In this document: positions 17,122 through 27,534 of the stretch, piece after piece | Position numbering within the stretch: position 1 is the stretch's first letter | How the letters are laid out: each line of letters starts with the position of its first letter | From: Sulfuritalea sp. | GTDB taxonomy: Bacteria > Pseudomonadota > Gammaproteobacteria > Burkholderiales > Methylophilaceae | Assembly: GCA_021738125.1 (NCBI GenBank) | Contig: JAIPCR010000010.1 | Coordinates: 1-34,387 of the forward strand | Direction: 5' to 3' | DNA: 34,387 nt | Program-made: the position numbers and the translations under genes | The notes under the pieces: model-generated | Database searches by the model: none | What the model was told of the DNA's origin: nothing | What the model saw: the letters and a program-made list of their open reading frames with translations, nothing else

Positions 17122-17499
17122 TTAATGCGATGAGATGCGACTATTGATTAAATTGTTATTTTCATCAAAGAAAATAAGTAAGCCATGGTAGACATGCATA
17201 CATTGGCCTAAGTCATACTCCACACTGTTACCATCTTCATAACTTGGGCGGCCTAGCAAAATACCAACCGCTGACTTAGGTGTACCTTTTGTCAGTATGT
17301 GCTGCTGCAAATCGTAAGCCATATCGCCGCGCTTACACTCATTCTGTAGATTAGCTTGAGCTTGCATCCATTTCACTTGGTCAAACTTTTCATTGCCAAA
17401 AACAATGCTGTCTTTCATCGCCCACCAGCCAAAAAAAACAATGGTTAGCAATACGGTAAACACCGTAAATGCGATTGTTGCCCAGTTAATAAATTTCAT
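17122..17499 (-). CDS. Small membrane-anchored protein of unknown function
   Basis: A 125-residue protein with one N-terminal hydrophobic helix (about 6-27), no lipobox, and a polar C-terminal domain predicted to be periplasmic. That domain has two cysteines (in NECKRG and GQCMHVY) and a segment KGTPKSAVGILLGRPSYEDG followed by VEYDLG. This loosely recalls the G-x-x-x-x-x-V-x-x-x-LG-x-P pattern of BamE/SmpA-like folds, but that is only a suggestion. An AGGAG ribosome binding site lies 6 bases before the ATG, so the gene is likely translated. It sits between nrdR (49-base gap) and ribD (37-base gap), a position not usually occupied in this operon. I do not recognise the family. Confidence 0.75.
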   Translation of the reverse strand: MKFINWATIAFTVFTVLLTIVFFGWWAMKDSIVFGNEKFDQVKWMQAQANLQNECKRGDMAYDLQQHILTKGTPKSAVGILLGRPSYEDGNSVEYDLGQCMHVYHGLLIFFDENNNLINSRISSH

Positions 17500-17548
17500 C
17501 GCCTACTCCTAAAATAACTACGATAGACTGAATGTTACTTCGCTTATC

Positions 17549-17992
17549 TTATAAATCTCTAATGGCATCGTTAAAATCACCTACATCTGAAAAGCTACGA
17601 TATACCGAAGCAAAGCGTATATAGGCCACCTTATCCATCAACTTAAGTTCATGCATCACGCTCTCACCCAGCTCGCGCGCTGGAATCTCACGCTCACCTA
17701 AACTCAGTAACTTTTGTGAAATCCGATCTAAGGCCCGGTCGACATATTCAGTGGGAACTGGTCGCTTATGCAAAGCACGAGAAAATGATAAACGCAATTT
17801 TTCTCGATTAAATTCTTCGCGCGTGCCATTAGTTTTCACCACTTGTGGCATGTGAAGCTCAGCTGTTTCATAGGTCGTGAAGCGCTTATCACAAGCACCA
17901 CATTTACGGCGACGGCGAATAGAGTCGCCTTCGTCATTCACCCTTGAATCTATGACTTGCGTGTCGGCATCACCACAAAAAGGACACTTCAT
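17549..17992 (-). CDS. nrdR: Transcriptional repressor NrdR
   Basis: A 147-residue regulator of ribonucleotide reductase genes. The N-terminal zinc ribbon has Cys3/Cys6 (CPFC) and Cys31/Cys34 (CGAC) framing the basic run RRRRK. The ATP-cone follows ([16 protein letters not shown] and onward), sensing ATP or d[16 protein letters not shown] near the end is characteristic. Length is the family standard. The gene begins 15 bases after glyA on the same strand, the usual glyA-nrdR arrangement. The NrdR boxes it binds lie at nrd promoters, which are outside this window. Confidence 0.97.
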   Translation of the reverse strand: MKCPFCGDADTQVIDSRVNDEGDSIRRRRKCGACDKRFTTYETAELHMPQVVKTNGTREEFNREKLRLSFSRALHKRPVPTEYVDRALDRISQKLLSLGEREIPARELGESVMHELKLMDKVAYIRFASVYRSFSDVGDFNDAIRDL

Positions 17993-18007
17993 TATTAAAT
18001 ATGTTGC

Positions 18008-19267
18008 CTAGTTTTGGTAGACAGGAAAACGTGCCGTTAATGCATGCACCTTAGCTTTAGTTGTTGCAATCACCGTTTCATCATTTGGGTTATCTAGCAC
18101 GTCTGCAATTAAATTAGCCACTAGCTTAGCTTCCTCTTCCTTAAAGCCACGGGTGGTGATTGCCGGCGCACCAATACGTATACCTGAAGTGACAAATGGG
18201 CTTTCAGGGTCATTAGGAATAGAATTTTTATTGACGGTAATATGCGCTAACCCCAACGCAGCATCTGCCGCTTTACCCGTTAAGCCTTTTGGGCGCAAAT
18301 CAACTAGAAACATATGCGATTCCGTGCGGCCTGAAATGATGCGCAAGCCTCGTTTAGTCAGAGCCTCAGCCATTGCTTGAGCATTTTTAATTACTTGCAT
18401 TTGGTAAGTTTTAAATTCTGGCTGTGACGCTTCTAGGAATGCCGTTGCTTTTGCCGCAATCACATGCATTAATGGACCACCTTGCAAAGCTGGGAATACG
18501 CTTGAATTGAGTGACTTTTCAAATTCCGCTTTGGCTAAAATAATCCCACCACGTGGACCACGCAAGGTTTTATGTGTAGTAGATGTTACAAAGTCGGCAT
18601 GCGGCACAGGGTTAGGATAAACACCACCCGCAATGAGCCCCGAGTAATGCGCCATATCCACCATAAAATAGGCGCCAACTTTTTTGGCTATTTCTGCCAT
18701 GCGCGCCCAATCAAAGCGAAGTGCGTAAGCAGAAGCACCACCAATCAGTAGTTTAGGTTTACATTCAACAGCAATGCGCTCCATTTCATCATAATCAATT
18801 TCTTCTTGATCATTTAAACCATAAGGTACGATATTAAATAATTTGCCAGATAAGTTGGCAGGTGAACCATGGGTTAAGTGACCACCATGTCCCAAATTCA
18901 TACCCATCACTGTATCGCCTGGTTTTAAAATGCTGAAATAAACTGCTTGATTAGCTTGAGAACCAGAATGTGGCTGCACATTGGCATATTCTGCACCGTA
19001 TAGTGCTTTCAAACGATCAATCGCCAATTGCTCAACTTGGTCTACATATTCACAGCCACCATAAAAACGTTTGCCTGGATATCCTTCAGCATATTTATTA
19101 GTTAACTGTGAGCCTTGCGCCTGCATTACTGCTGGACTAGTATAGTTTTCAGAAGCAATTAATTCGATGTGCTCGTGCTGACGGACAACTTCATGTTCAA
19201 TCATGCCCCATAAAGCAGAATCAACTTGGTTTAAAGTGTTGGCGTAGTTAAATGGTGCTTTCGACAT
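18008..19267 (-). CDS. glyA: Serine hydroxymethyltransferase
   Basis: A 419-residue PLP enzyme that interconverts serine and glycine while loading methylene-tetrahydrofolate, the main entry to one-carbon metabolism. Motifs are [11 protein letters not shown] (about 34-44), [15 protein letters not shown] (57-71), [12 protein letters not shown], and the PLP lysine Lys233 in [14 protein letters not shown]. No residues are missing relative to bacterial GlyA. It is the first gene of the glyA-nrdR-unknown-ribD-tatD run and is transcribed divergently from iscX. A promoter-linked inverted repeat is described separately. Confidence 0.97.
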   Translation of the reverse strand: MSKAPFNYANTLNQVDSALWGMIEHEVVRQHEHIELIASENYTSPAVMQAQGSQLTNKYAEGYPGKRFYGGCEYVDQVEQLAIDRLKALYGAEYANVQPHSGSQANQAVYFSILKPGDTVMGMNLGHGGHLTHGSPANLSGKLFNIVPYGLNDQEEIDYDEMERIAVECKPKLLIGGASAYALRFDWARMAEIAKKVGAYFMVDMAHYSGLIAGGVYPNPVPHADFVTSTTHKTLRGPRGGIILAKAEFEKSLNSSVFPALQGGPLMHVIAAKATAFLEASQPEFKTYQMQVIKNAQAMAEALTKRGLRIISGRTESHMFLVDLRPKGLTGKAADAALGLAHITVNKNSIPNDPESPFVTSGIRIGAPAITTRGFKEEEAKLVANLIADVLDNPNDETVIATTKAKVHALTARFPVYQN

Positions 19268-19303
19268 ATTATTTAGTTTCCAAATACTTGAATAAATTAA
19301 TGC

Positions 19304-19319
19304 GGCATTTTACCATGCC
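19304..19319 (-). promoter_or_regulatory. Possible glyA promoter with overlapping inverted repeat
   Basis: On the minus strand a -10-like TAAAAT (complement of 19307-19312) lies within the inverted repeat GGCAT/ATGCC (19304-19308 and 19315-19319), about 40 bases upstream of the glyA start. The -35 match is poor (TTAATC, 17 bases upstream). The symmetry suggests an operator, but no regulator can be assigned. Confidence 0.35.
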
Positions 19320-19352
19320 CAACCCTTAAGATTAAAGCCAAAAGATTTAGCG

Positions 19353-19375
19353 GCGACATTCTGTCGCGCTATAAT
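19353..19375 (+). promoter_or_regulatory. iscX promoter: consensus -10 with adjacent inverted repeat
   Basis: A perfect TATAAT at 19370-19375 lies 33 bases before the iscX start. Immediately upstream is GCGACA/TGTCGC (19353-19358 and 19362-19367) with a 3-base centre, filling most of the spacer. No good -35 hexamer was found, as can happen at activator-dependent promoters. The repeat could be an operator; the regulator is unknown. Confidence 0.55.
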
Positions 19376-19408
19376 GAAACTCACCAACATACCACTGGAG
19401 TTCCCCAT

Positions 19409-19603
19409 ATGAAATGGACTGATAGCCTAACAATTGCTGAATCACTCTACGACAAGCACCCTGACGTTGATCCTCGTACCATTCGTTTTACCGATTTAAT
19501 GGACTGGGTCATGGCACTTGATGGCTTTAATGACGTACCCGAAAAATGTGGCGAAAGAATATTAGAAGCCATACAACTTGCTTGGATAGATGAGTCAGCA
19601 TAA
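19409..19603 (+). CDS. iscX: Fe-S cluster assembly protein IscX
   Basis: A 64-residue acidic protein that matches IscX/YfhJ through most of its length: KWTDSLTIAESLYD, then DPRTIRFTDLMDWV, and the closing ILEAIQLAWIDESA. IscX binds IscS and iron and modulates the rate of Fe-S cluster assembly by the ISC machinery. GGAG at 19397-19400 is a clear ribosome binding site before the ATG. Elsewhere iscX usually ends the iscRSUA-hscBA-fdx operon. Here no other isc gene is present and it is paired with a protease-like gene 30 bases downstream. Confidence 0.92.
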   Translation: MKWTDSLTIAESLYDKHPDVDPRTIRFTDLMDWVMALDGFNDVPEKCGERILEAIQLAWIDESA

Positions 19604-19633
19604 TCTGACTATCGACCACACACCAAGTTCACC

Positions 19634-20110
19634 ATGTCTAAAAACACTCTAGCTATTAGCTTAATATGGCTAACACTTGCCGGCGTCATTCTTTATTTAG
19701 TCGACAACATTCAAAATCCAAATAAACTCAATCAGTTGGGCGAAACCAGTACAGTTGTATTGAAGCGTGGATTAGATGGTCACTATCGTAGTGAAGCGCT
19801 CATCAATGGAGAAAAGGTGAATGTTTTAGTGGATACCGGTGCAACAGGTGTCGCTATTTCACAAAGTATTGCGGATAAACTTAATCTTAAAAGTCTAGAT
19901 GCAATACGCACCAACACCGCTAATGGCGACAGTGTTGGCTACATGGTGCGTTTAGAATCAGTCAAAATGGGTGGCGTCACAGCCCGTGATGTAGCCGCAA
20001 TGATTGCACCTGGCTTAGATGGCGATGTACTGCTAGGCATGTCATTTTTAGGACGCATGGACGTTAGATTATTTAAAGGTGAAATGACCATAAAACAAGT
20101 TGAGGATTAA
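19634..20110 (+). CDS. Membrane-anchored retropepsin-like aspartic protease
   Basis: A 158-residue protein with an N-terminal transmembrane helix (about 7-24) and a clan AA aspartic protease domain. The catalytic triad-like motif is VDTGATGVAIS with Asp67. A second conserved hydrophobic-glycine segment, DVLLGMSFLGR, is near the C-terminus. This is the architecture of the TIGR02281-type single-domain retropepsins, which presumably dimerise, with the domain on the periplasmic side. The substrate is unknown. The gene starts 30 bases after iscX, so the two are likely co-transcribed. It is convergent with pgm across a 16-base gap that contains no convincing terminator. Confidence 0.88.
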   Translation: MSKNTLAISLIWLTLAGVILYLVDNIQNPNKLNQLGETSTVVLKRGLDGHYRSEALINGEKVNVLVDTGATGVAISQSIADKLNLKSLDAIRTNTANGDSVGYMVRLESVKMGGVTARDVAAMIAPGLDGDVLLGMSFLGRMDVRLFKGEMTIKQVED

Positions 20111-20126
20111 TTTCAGCTTACTAACC

Positions 20127-21800
<1,674 letters not shown>

Positions 21801-21847
21801 TTAATAGTTTTAAATAATATGATTGATGCTCAGTGAACATGTGATAG

Positions 21848-23197
21848 TTACGGCCAAGTTAAATAGCGTTTATATTCCCAATCACTGACGGATCGACAAT
21901 AATCAATCCACTCAGGTTGTTTGGTTGCTATATATTCTGCCACATAGCTATTACCCAAAGCATTTGCTAGCACCCTGTCATCCTCCAGTGCGACTAGCGC
22001 TTCACCCAAACTTTGTGGCAGCGTTTTAACCCCATGGGTTTCAAAATCAGTAGCTTGCCACTCATACAGATCTTCATCGATAGGCAGTGGTGGATTAAGC
22101 TGATGTTCAACACCATCCAGCATTGCAGCAATGACCGAGGCGAGCGCCGCATAAATATTACTACCACCATCTGTCAACCGAAATTCTAAGCGCCCTGCCA
22201 CTGCTCGTACCACTGTGGTCCGATTGTTATATCCCCAAGCGATATGGACTGGCGCCCAGGTAGTGCCTGACAGGGATTGACCTATGACCAAGCGCTTATA
22301 AGAATTGACCGTAGGGGCATGAAAAGCTGCTAAAGCAGGACTATGTGCCAACAATCCAGCAACACAATGACGCCCAATGTTTGATAAGCCATGTGTATCA
22401 GACGCATCGGCCATGACCGCGAGTCCTGCTTGATTGGTCAACGACAAATGCAAATGTAAGCCACTCCCCGGTCTATCTGCAAAAGGTTTAGGCATTAGGG
22501 TAAAAGTTAAACCCGCTTCTTCGGCAATAAAATCTGCAGCCATTTTAAATAAGATAAAACGATCCGCCGCTTTAAGCGCATCACTGTAATGATAGTTGAG
22601 CTCATATTGACCACTGGCATCTTCATGGTCTATCTGAAAAACGTCAAAGCCACAGGCTGTTAGGCCAACCTCAATGCGATGCAACACCTCTCGGACTATT
22701 GCCAACGCTTTAAGGTCGTACGAAGGCTTATCCAAATTGTCTTTAGCTTCTGGAACAGGTCTACCACTAGCATCTTGATTCACCAAGAAAAATTCCGGTT
22801 CTATCCCCACGTTGAGCGTATAGCCTAATTGATTAAGTCGCTCAATTTGCTGCATTAATACACGGCGCGAACAGTCACTAAAAGGCTGTCCATCAACTAA
22901 ACCACTACAAACAATACGTGCGTAGCCAGGCATCCAAGGCAGCGCTTGCAAAGTAGTCAAATCGCCTTGCCCATAAAACTCAGAACGCGCACCATTTCTT
23001 GGTAAGCCTGTACCCCATATCGATGGACCAGCAAAACCAGCACCATTTTCAATCACATCTTGCAAATGTGCGAGTGGAATATACTTGCCTTTGGCAGATC
23101 CATGAATATCAACAAACTGGGCAATGATTGTATGCACCCCCTGACTTGCCATCTTCGTTTTGGCAGCTTCAACCGCTTTAATTAATTCAGGTTTCAT
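21848..23197 (-). CDS. Glutamine-synthetase-like ligase, GlnT/GmaS type
   Basis: A 449-residue member of the glutamine synthetase superfamily, of the type annotated as type III glutamate-ammonia ligase (GlnT) or gamma-glutamylmethylamide synthetase (GmaS). Visible are QFVDIHGSAKGK, the metal ligand segment NVGIEPEFFL, QIDHEDASGQYELNY, the ATP/glutamate region PGSGLHLHLSL, NSYKRLVIGQSLSGTTWAP and NNRTTVVR. It ends VSDWEYKRYLTWP. It probably activates glutamate and joins it to ammonia, methylamine or another amine. The ATG overlaps the gabT stop by 4 bases, so it belongs to the polyamine transcript. It differs clearly from the PuuA-type protein at the right edge. The true amine substrate cannot be read from sequence. 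Confidence 0.8.
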   Translation of the reverse strand: MKPELIKAVEAAKTKMASQGVHTIIAQFVDIHGSAKGKYIPLAHLQDVIENGAGFAGPSIWGTGLPRNGARSEFYGQGDLTTLQALPWMPGYARIVCSGLVDGQPFSDCSRRVLMQQIERLNQLGYTLNVGIEPEFFLVNQDASGRPVPEAKDNLDKPSYDLKALAIVREVLHRIEVGLTACGFDVFQIDHEDASGQYELNYHYSDALKAADRFILFKMAADFIAEEAGLTFTLMPKPFADRPGSGLHLHLSLTNQAGLAVMADASDTHGLSNIGRHCVAGLLAHSPALAAFHAPTVNSYKRLVIGQSLSGTTWAPVHIAWGYNNRTTVVRAVAGRLEFRLTDGGSNIYAALASVIAAMLDGVEHQLNPPLPIDEDLYEWQATDFETHGVKTLPQSLGEALVALEDDRVLANALGNSYVAEYIATKQPEWIDYCRSVSDWEYKRYLTWP

Positions 23198-24468
23198 GAG
23201 ACCACTTTCATTAAGGCACGATCAAGAATATCCAATGCTTCATCAAACACAGCGTCTTGAATCGTCAGTGGATACAAAAAGCGTAAAGCATTGGTGTAGA
23301 CACCACAAGTGAGCAGGATTAAACCCTCGGCCAAAGCAGCTTGTTGTACTTGCTTAGTAATTTCCATTGAGGGTTGGTCTGTGGATGGGTCATAAAACTC
23401 CACGGCAATCATAGAGCCTAATCCACGCACCTCTTTTATGGTTGGATTGTTTTTCTGTGCTTTTTTGAGTCTTGCTACCAGCCTATCACCCAACACATTA
23501 GCGCGCGCCACGAGTTGCTCTTGTTCAATAATATCAATTACCGCATGCGCAGCGGCAATCGCTAAAGGGTTGCCCGCATAGGTGCCGCCCAACCCGCCTG
23601 GGGCTGGCCCATCCATTACTTCAGCCTTACCGCATACTGCAGACAATGTGGTACCACCCGCCATACTTTTGGCCATGGTAATAATATCGGGCATCACATC
23701 AAAATGTTCGGCTGCAAATAGTTTACCTGTTCGGCCAAAGCCAGTTTGCACCTCATCATAAATGAGCAAAATACCATGCTCATCACACTCATTTCTTAAC
23801 GCCTGCATCAGCGCTGGTGGCGTGACATAAAACCCCCCTTCTCCTTGCACAGGCTCTAAAATAATAGCGGCAACACGCTTAGGATCGATGTCTGATTTGA
23901 ACAAAGTATGAATGGCTCTAATTGAATCTTCCACGCTAACGCCATGCAAATCCACGGGGAAAGGCGCATGATAAATCTCAGCAGGAAAGGGGCCGAACCC
24001 AATTTTATAAGGTGCAACCTTGCCAGTTAGCGCGCAACCCATCATCGTGCGCCCATGAAAAGCGCCAGAAAACGCAATAATCCCAGGACGGCCTGTGTAA
24101 GCACGGGCAATTTTTATAGCATTCTCAACGGCCTCTGCACCACTTGAAAAAAAGCAGGTTTTTTTAGCATGGCCACCTGGCGTTAATGCGTTAATACGTT
24201 CAGCCAAGGTGACATAACTTTCATAGGGCAACACTTGGTAGCAGGTATGGGTAAACCGTTGTAATTGCGCCTCTATCGCTGCCACCATTTTAGGATGTCG
24301 ATGGCCCGTATTGAGTACGGCAATACCCCCCGCAAAATCAATGTAGCGCTTACCTTCTACATCCCACACTTCAGCGTTTAATGCGCGTTCAATAAAGAAA
24401 TTCGCCATCACCCCTATGCCTCGAGGGGTGGCGGCTAGACGGCGGTTATGTAAATCGTGGTTGCCCAT
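23194..24468 (-). CDS. gabT: 4-aminobutyrate aminotransferase
   Basis: A 424-residue class III PLP aminotransferase that transfers the GABA amino group to 2-oxoglutarate, giving succinate semialdehyde. The PLP lysine is Lys267 in ITMAKSMAGG and the pyridine-nitrogen Asp is Asp238 in IYDEVQTGFGRTG. SSGAEAVENAIKIAR and FHGRTMMGCALTGK are the usual cofactor-phosphate segments. The length and sequence style fit GabT/PuuE better than SpuC, which is encoded separately at 31791. It follows puuC by 37 bases and overlaps the ligase gene by 4 bases. Together with gabD it completes the route from GABA to succinate. Confidence 0.93.
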   Translation of the reverse strand: MGNHDLHNRRLAATPRGIGVMANFFIERALNAEVWDVEGKRYIDFAGGIAVLNTGHRHPKMVAAIEAQLQRFTHTCYQVLPYESYVTLAERINALTPGGHAKKTCFFSSGAEAVENAIKIARAYTGRPGIIAFSGAFHGRTMMGCALTGKVAPYKIGFGPFPAEIYHAPFPVDLHGVSVEDSIRAIHTLFKSDIDPKRVAAIILEPVQGEGGFYVTPPALMQALRNECDEHGILLIYDEVQTGFGRTGKLFAAEHFDVMPDIITMAKSMAGGTTLSAVCGKAEVMDGPAPGGLGGTYAGNPLAIAAAHAVIDIIEQEQLVARANVLGDRLVARLKKAQKNNPTIKEVRGLGSMIAVEFYDPSTDQPSMEITKQVQQAALAEGLILLTCGVYTNALRFLYPLTIQDAVFDEALDILDRALMKVVS

Positions 24469-24505
24469 TGTTCTTTTTCCCTTTTACTGCACGCGCATAT
24501 TTTGC

Positions 24506-25999
24506 TTACGTCAGCCGTATCCAAGTTGTTTTAAGCTCGGTATATTTTTCTAGCGCATGCAAAGATTTATCGCGACCATTCCCTGACTGCTTAAAACCGC
24601 CAAAAGGCACCGTAATATCATCTTCATCATAACTGTTAATATGCACCGTGCCAGCACGTAAAGCCTTTGAAACCAAGTGAGCTCGGCTTAAATCTTGCGT
24701 CCAAATAGCCGCCGCCAATCCATATTCAGTTTCGTTCGCTATCGCTATGGCCTCTTGTTCTGTATCAAAAGTAATAATAGACAGTACTGGCCCAAAAATT
24801 TCTTCAGTGGCAATCGTCATGTCATTGGTCACGCCATCAAATACCGTAGGACTCACATAAAAGCCACCGGTTTCACTCATTACACGTTCACCACCAGCGC
24901 ACAATTTAGCGCCTTGCGCTTTACCACTTGCAATATATTTGAGTACATTTTCCATCTGCCCACAATCCACAATCGCCCCCATAGTCGTATTAGGGTTTAA
25001 AGGGTCAGCTGGCTGATAACTCGGCAAATGGGTTAATAACTTTTTAACAAATTCATCTTTAATCGAGCGCTCTACCAATAGCCGCGATGGCGCATTGCAA
25101 CTCTCACCTTGGTTATAAAAGATTGAACCGACTGAGGCCTCAGCGGCTTTATCTAAATCTTTGCAGTCAGCAAATACAATATTGGGAGACTTACCGCCCA
25201 ACTCACACCATGCACGCTTAAGATTACTCTGCCCGGCCATTATTTGTATTTTCTTACCTACGCCGGTTGATCCCGTAAAAGCAATACAATCCACATCCAT
25301 ATGCATGGCTAATGGCGTTCCCGCCTCCAGACCGTAGCCTGGCACTACATTTAACACACCTACTGGAATCCCCGCTTGCAAAGCTAAATCGCCCAGTCTC
25401 AAAGCCGTTAATGGTGATTTTTCTGAGGGTTTCAGCACAATACTATTACCAGAAGCCAGTGCCGGAGCAATCTTCCAGCAAGCCATTAAAATTGGATAAT
25501 TCCACGGCACAATAGCCGCCACCACACCGATAGGCTCACGTGTAATCATAGCTAAGGTGTGGTCTGCAGTGGGGGCAATTTCGTCATAGACTTTATCAAT
25601 TGTCTCACCAAACCAACGCAGACTATTAGCCGCTGAACTCACATCAACATTAAGACTGGCAGTAATCGGCTTGCCCATATCTAAGGTTTCTAACAAAGCC
25701 AACTCTTCTTTGTTGGTCATGAGTAAATCAGCAAAACGAATCATGGTTTCTTTACGTTCACGTGGCGATAAACCTGCCCAACGCCTATCGTTAAATGCCG
25801 CTCTTGCAGCAACCACTGCACAATCAATATCTGCAACTTGGCAACTTGCAACATCCGCTAGCTTACGGTTATCTATCGGAGAAAAACATTCAAATGTTTG
25901 ACCCCCAATCGCAGCCACACGCTCACCATTGATAAATGCTCGACCATCAATTTTTAAATCTTTAGCACGCTGATGCCAATTAATTATAGTTTGCGTCAT
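24506..25999 (-). CDS. puuC: Gamma-glutamyl-gamma-aminobutyraldehyde dehydrogenase
   Basis: A 497-residue NAD(P)-dependent aldehyde dehydrogenase with close similarity to E. coli PuuC across its length. It has the N-terminal W-x-x-x-A-x-x-L...FINGE pattern, IVPWNYP, GSTGVGKKI, CELGGKSPNIVFADC with the catalytic Glu (about 266), and YNQGESCNAPSR with the nucleophile Cys (about 301). VPFGGFKQSGNGRDKSLHALEKYTELK closes it. It would oxidise gamma-glutamyl-gamma-aminobutyraldehyde, or 4-aminobutanal produced by SpuC. I chose the ATG at 25999 because AGGG lies 8 bases upstream. In-frame ATGs at 26005 (4-base overlap with gabD) and 26020 are alternatives. Confidence 0.9.
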   Translation of the reverse strand: MTQTIINWHQRAKDLKIDGRAFINGERVAAIGGQTFECFSPIDNRKLADVASCQVADIDCAVVAARAAFNDRRWAGLSPRERKETMIRFADLLMTNKEELALLETLDMGKPITASLNVDVSSAANSLRWFGETIDKVYDEIAPTADHTLAMITREPIGVVAAIVPWNYPILMACWKIAPALASGNSIVLKPSEKSPLTALRLGDLALQAGIPVGVLNVVPGYGLEAGTPLAMHMDVDCIAFTGSTGVGKKIQIMAGQSNLKRAWCELGGKSPNIVFADCKDLDKAAEASVGSIFYNQGESCNAPSRLLVERSIKDEFVKKLLTHLPSYQPADPLNPNTTMGAIVDCGQMENVLKYIASGKAQGAKLCAGGERVMSETGGFYVSPTVFDGVTNDMTIATEEIFGPVLSIITFDTEQEAIAIANETEYGLAAAIWTQDLSRAHLVSKALRAGTVHINSYDEDDITVPFGGFKQSGNGRDKSLHALEKYTELKTTWIRLT

Positions 26000-26001
26000 G
26001 A

Positions 26002-27462
26002 TCATAACCCTGCCATACAAACATATTTCAGCTCTAGATACTCATCAATCCCATGATGTGAACCCTCACGCCCTAAACCAGACTGCTTTACACCACCGAA
26101 AGGTGCTACTTCATTGGATATCATGCCAGTATTCACCCCGACCATTCCGTACTCTAATGCTTCTGCCACACGCCAAATTCGGCCGATATCACGGCTAAAA
26201 AAGTATGAGGCCAAACCGAATTCAGTTCGATTAGCTAGCTCAATCACTTCGTCATCTGTTTTAAAGCGGAATAAGGGCGCTACTGGCCCAAACGTTTCTT
26301 CACTAAAAATTAAGGCATCCGTACTTACATTAGCGAGTACCGTAGGTTCAAAGAAAGTACCCCCTAATGCATGGCGCTTACCCCCTTGCATGAGCTTCGC
26401 ACCTTTAGCTATGGCATCGGCAACGTGGCTTTCAACTTTGGCAATCGCGGCATCATCAATCAGCGGCCCCTGCGTCACACCCTCTTCACTACCCACCCCG
26501 ACCTTTAATTGCGCTACTTTAACGGCTAACTTTTTAGCAAATTCATCAAACACTGCATCTTGCACAAATAAACGGTTAGCACACACACAAGTTTGTCCCG
26601 CATTGCGGTATTTACTGATCATCGCGCCTTCAACGGCTGCATCTAAATCTGCGTCGTCAAACACTATAAAAGGCGCATTACCCCCCAGCTCTAGTGACAA
26701 TTTTTTAATGGTGTCTGCACATTGACGCATTAAAATTCGACCGACCTCAGTAGAACCCGTAAATGAAAGCTTAGCCACGACTGGACTTTCACACAGTACA
26801 GCGCCAATTTGTCTCGCATCACCCGTTAGGACTTGCAAAACACCAGCAGGAACGCCGGCCTCTTCAGCCAACACCGCTAAGGCAATCGCACACAGTGGCG
26901 TTTGTTCGGCAGGCTTTATAATCATGCTACAGCCCGCCGCTAATGCAGGTGCGGCTTTTCTAGTAATCATTGCAATGGGGAAATTCCAAGGCGTAATAGC
27001 CACGGTTACGCCAATGGGCTGCTTTAAGACTAGTAAACGCCGGTCTGCCATAGGCGCTGGAATTACTTCGCCATAGACACGCTTGGCTTCTTCAGCAAAC
27101 CATTCGATAAAACTTGCGGCATAATTCACTTCGCCACGTGCCTCAGCCAGAGGTTTACCTTGTTCAGCCGTCAATAGCTGTGCTAAATCTTCTTTATGCA
27201 AAGTAATAAGATCAAACCAGCGCCTCAAAATCGCTGCACGTGCAGCCGAGGTAAGCATCTTCCATGACTTTTGTGCAACTTCTGCGGCCACTATTGCACG
27301 TGTAGTTTCAGCACGCCCCATTAATGGCACTTTTGCAAACTCTAAGCCGTTAGCTGGATTAGTCACTGCAATAGTTTTGCCAGAGTCTGCTGCAACCCAC
27401 TGACCAGCGAGCAAAGTGAGGTTGTTTTTAAGAAGTGCGCTATGTTGTAATTGGAATAACAT
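26002..27462 (-). CDS. gabD: Succinate-semialdehyde dehydrogenase (NADP+)
   Basis: A 486-residue aldehyde dehydrogenase of the GabD family that oxidises succinate semialdehyde to succinate. The catalytic Cys292 is in GQTCVCANR with the neighbouring Cys294 typical of GabD. Glu258 is in LELGGNAP and Asn160 in TPWNFP. The C-terminal KQSGLGREGSHHGIDEYLELKYVCM also matches GabD. The gene lies 72 bases after potI and runs into puuC with essentially no gap, consistent with one transcript. It and gabT form the GABA shunt end of the pathway. Confidence 0.95.
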   Translation of the reverse strand: MLFQLQHSALLKNNLTLLAGQWVAADSGKTIAVTNPANGLEFAKVPLMGRAETTRAIVAAEVAQKSWKMLTSAARAAILRRWFDLITLHKEDLAQLLTAEQGKPLAEARGEVNYAASFIEWFAEEAKRVYGEVIPAPMADRRLLVLKQPIGVTVAITPWNFPIAMITRKAAPALAAGCSMIIKPAEQTPLCAIALAVLAEEAGVPAGVLQVLTGDARQIGAVLCESPVVAKLSFTGSTEVGRILMRQCADTIKKLSLELGGNAPFIVFDDADLDAAVEGAMISKYRNAGQTCVCANRLFVQDAVFDEFAKKLAVKVAQLKVGVGSEEGVTQGPLIDDAAIAKVESHVADAIAKGAKLMQGGKRHALGGTFFEPTVLANVSTDALIFSEETFGPVAPLFRFKTDDEVIELANRTEFGLASYFFSRDIGRIWRVAEALEYGMVGVNTGMISNEVAPFGGVKQSGLGREGSHHGIDEYLELKYVCMAGL

Positions 27463-27496
27463 TGTATTGTCTGCTTGAATTAGTTTGATTGTATAG

Positions 27497-27527
27497 GCAA
27501 AAACTTTGCTTAGCGGCCCAAGGCCAC
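27497..27527 (-). terminator. Hairpin pair in the potI-gabD gap
   Basis: On the minus strand, beginning 7 bases after the potI stop, GTGGCC-TTG-GGCCGC (27527-27513) can form a 6-bp stem. It is followed by GCAAA/TTTGC (27509-27497) with an intervening T-run. This could act as a partial terminator or mRNA 3'-end stabiliser between transport and catabolic genes. The T-tract is not immediately adjacent to the GC stem, so efficiency is doubtful. Confidence 0.3.
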
Positions 27528-27534
27528 GCCTACA

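Noticed and set aside
26114..26725. Long plus-strand open frame (203 codons) inside gabD
   Set aside because: It is antisense to a clearly functional gabD, has Ser/Thr/Pro-rich composition typical of a shadow frame, no ribosome binding site and no recognisable domain.
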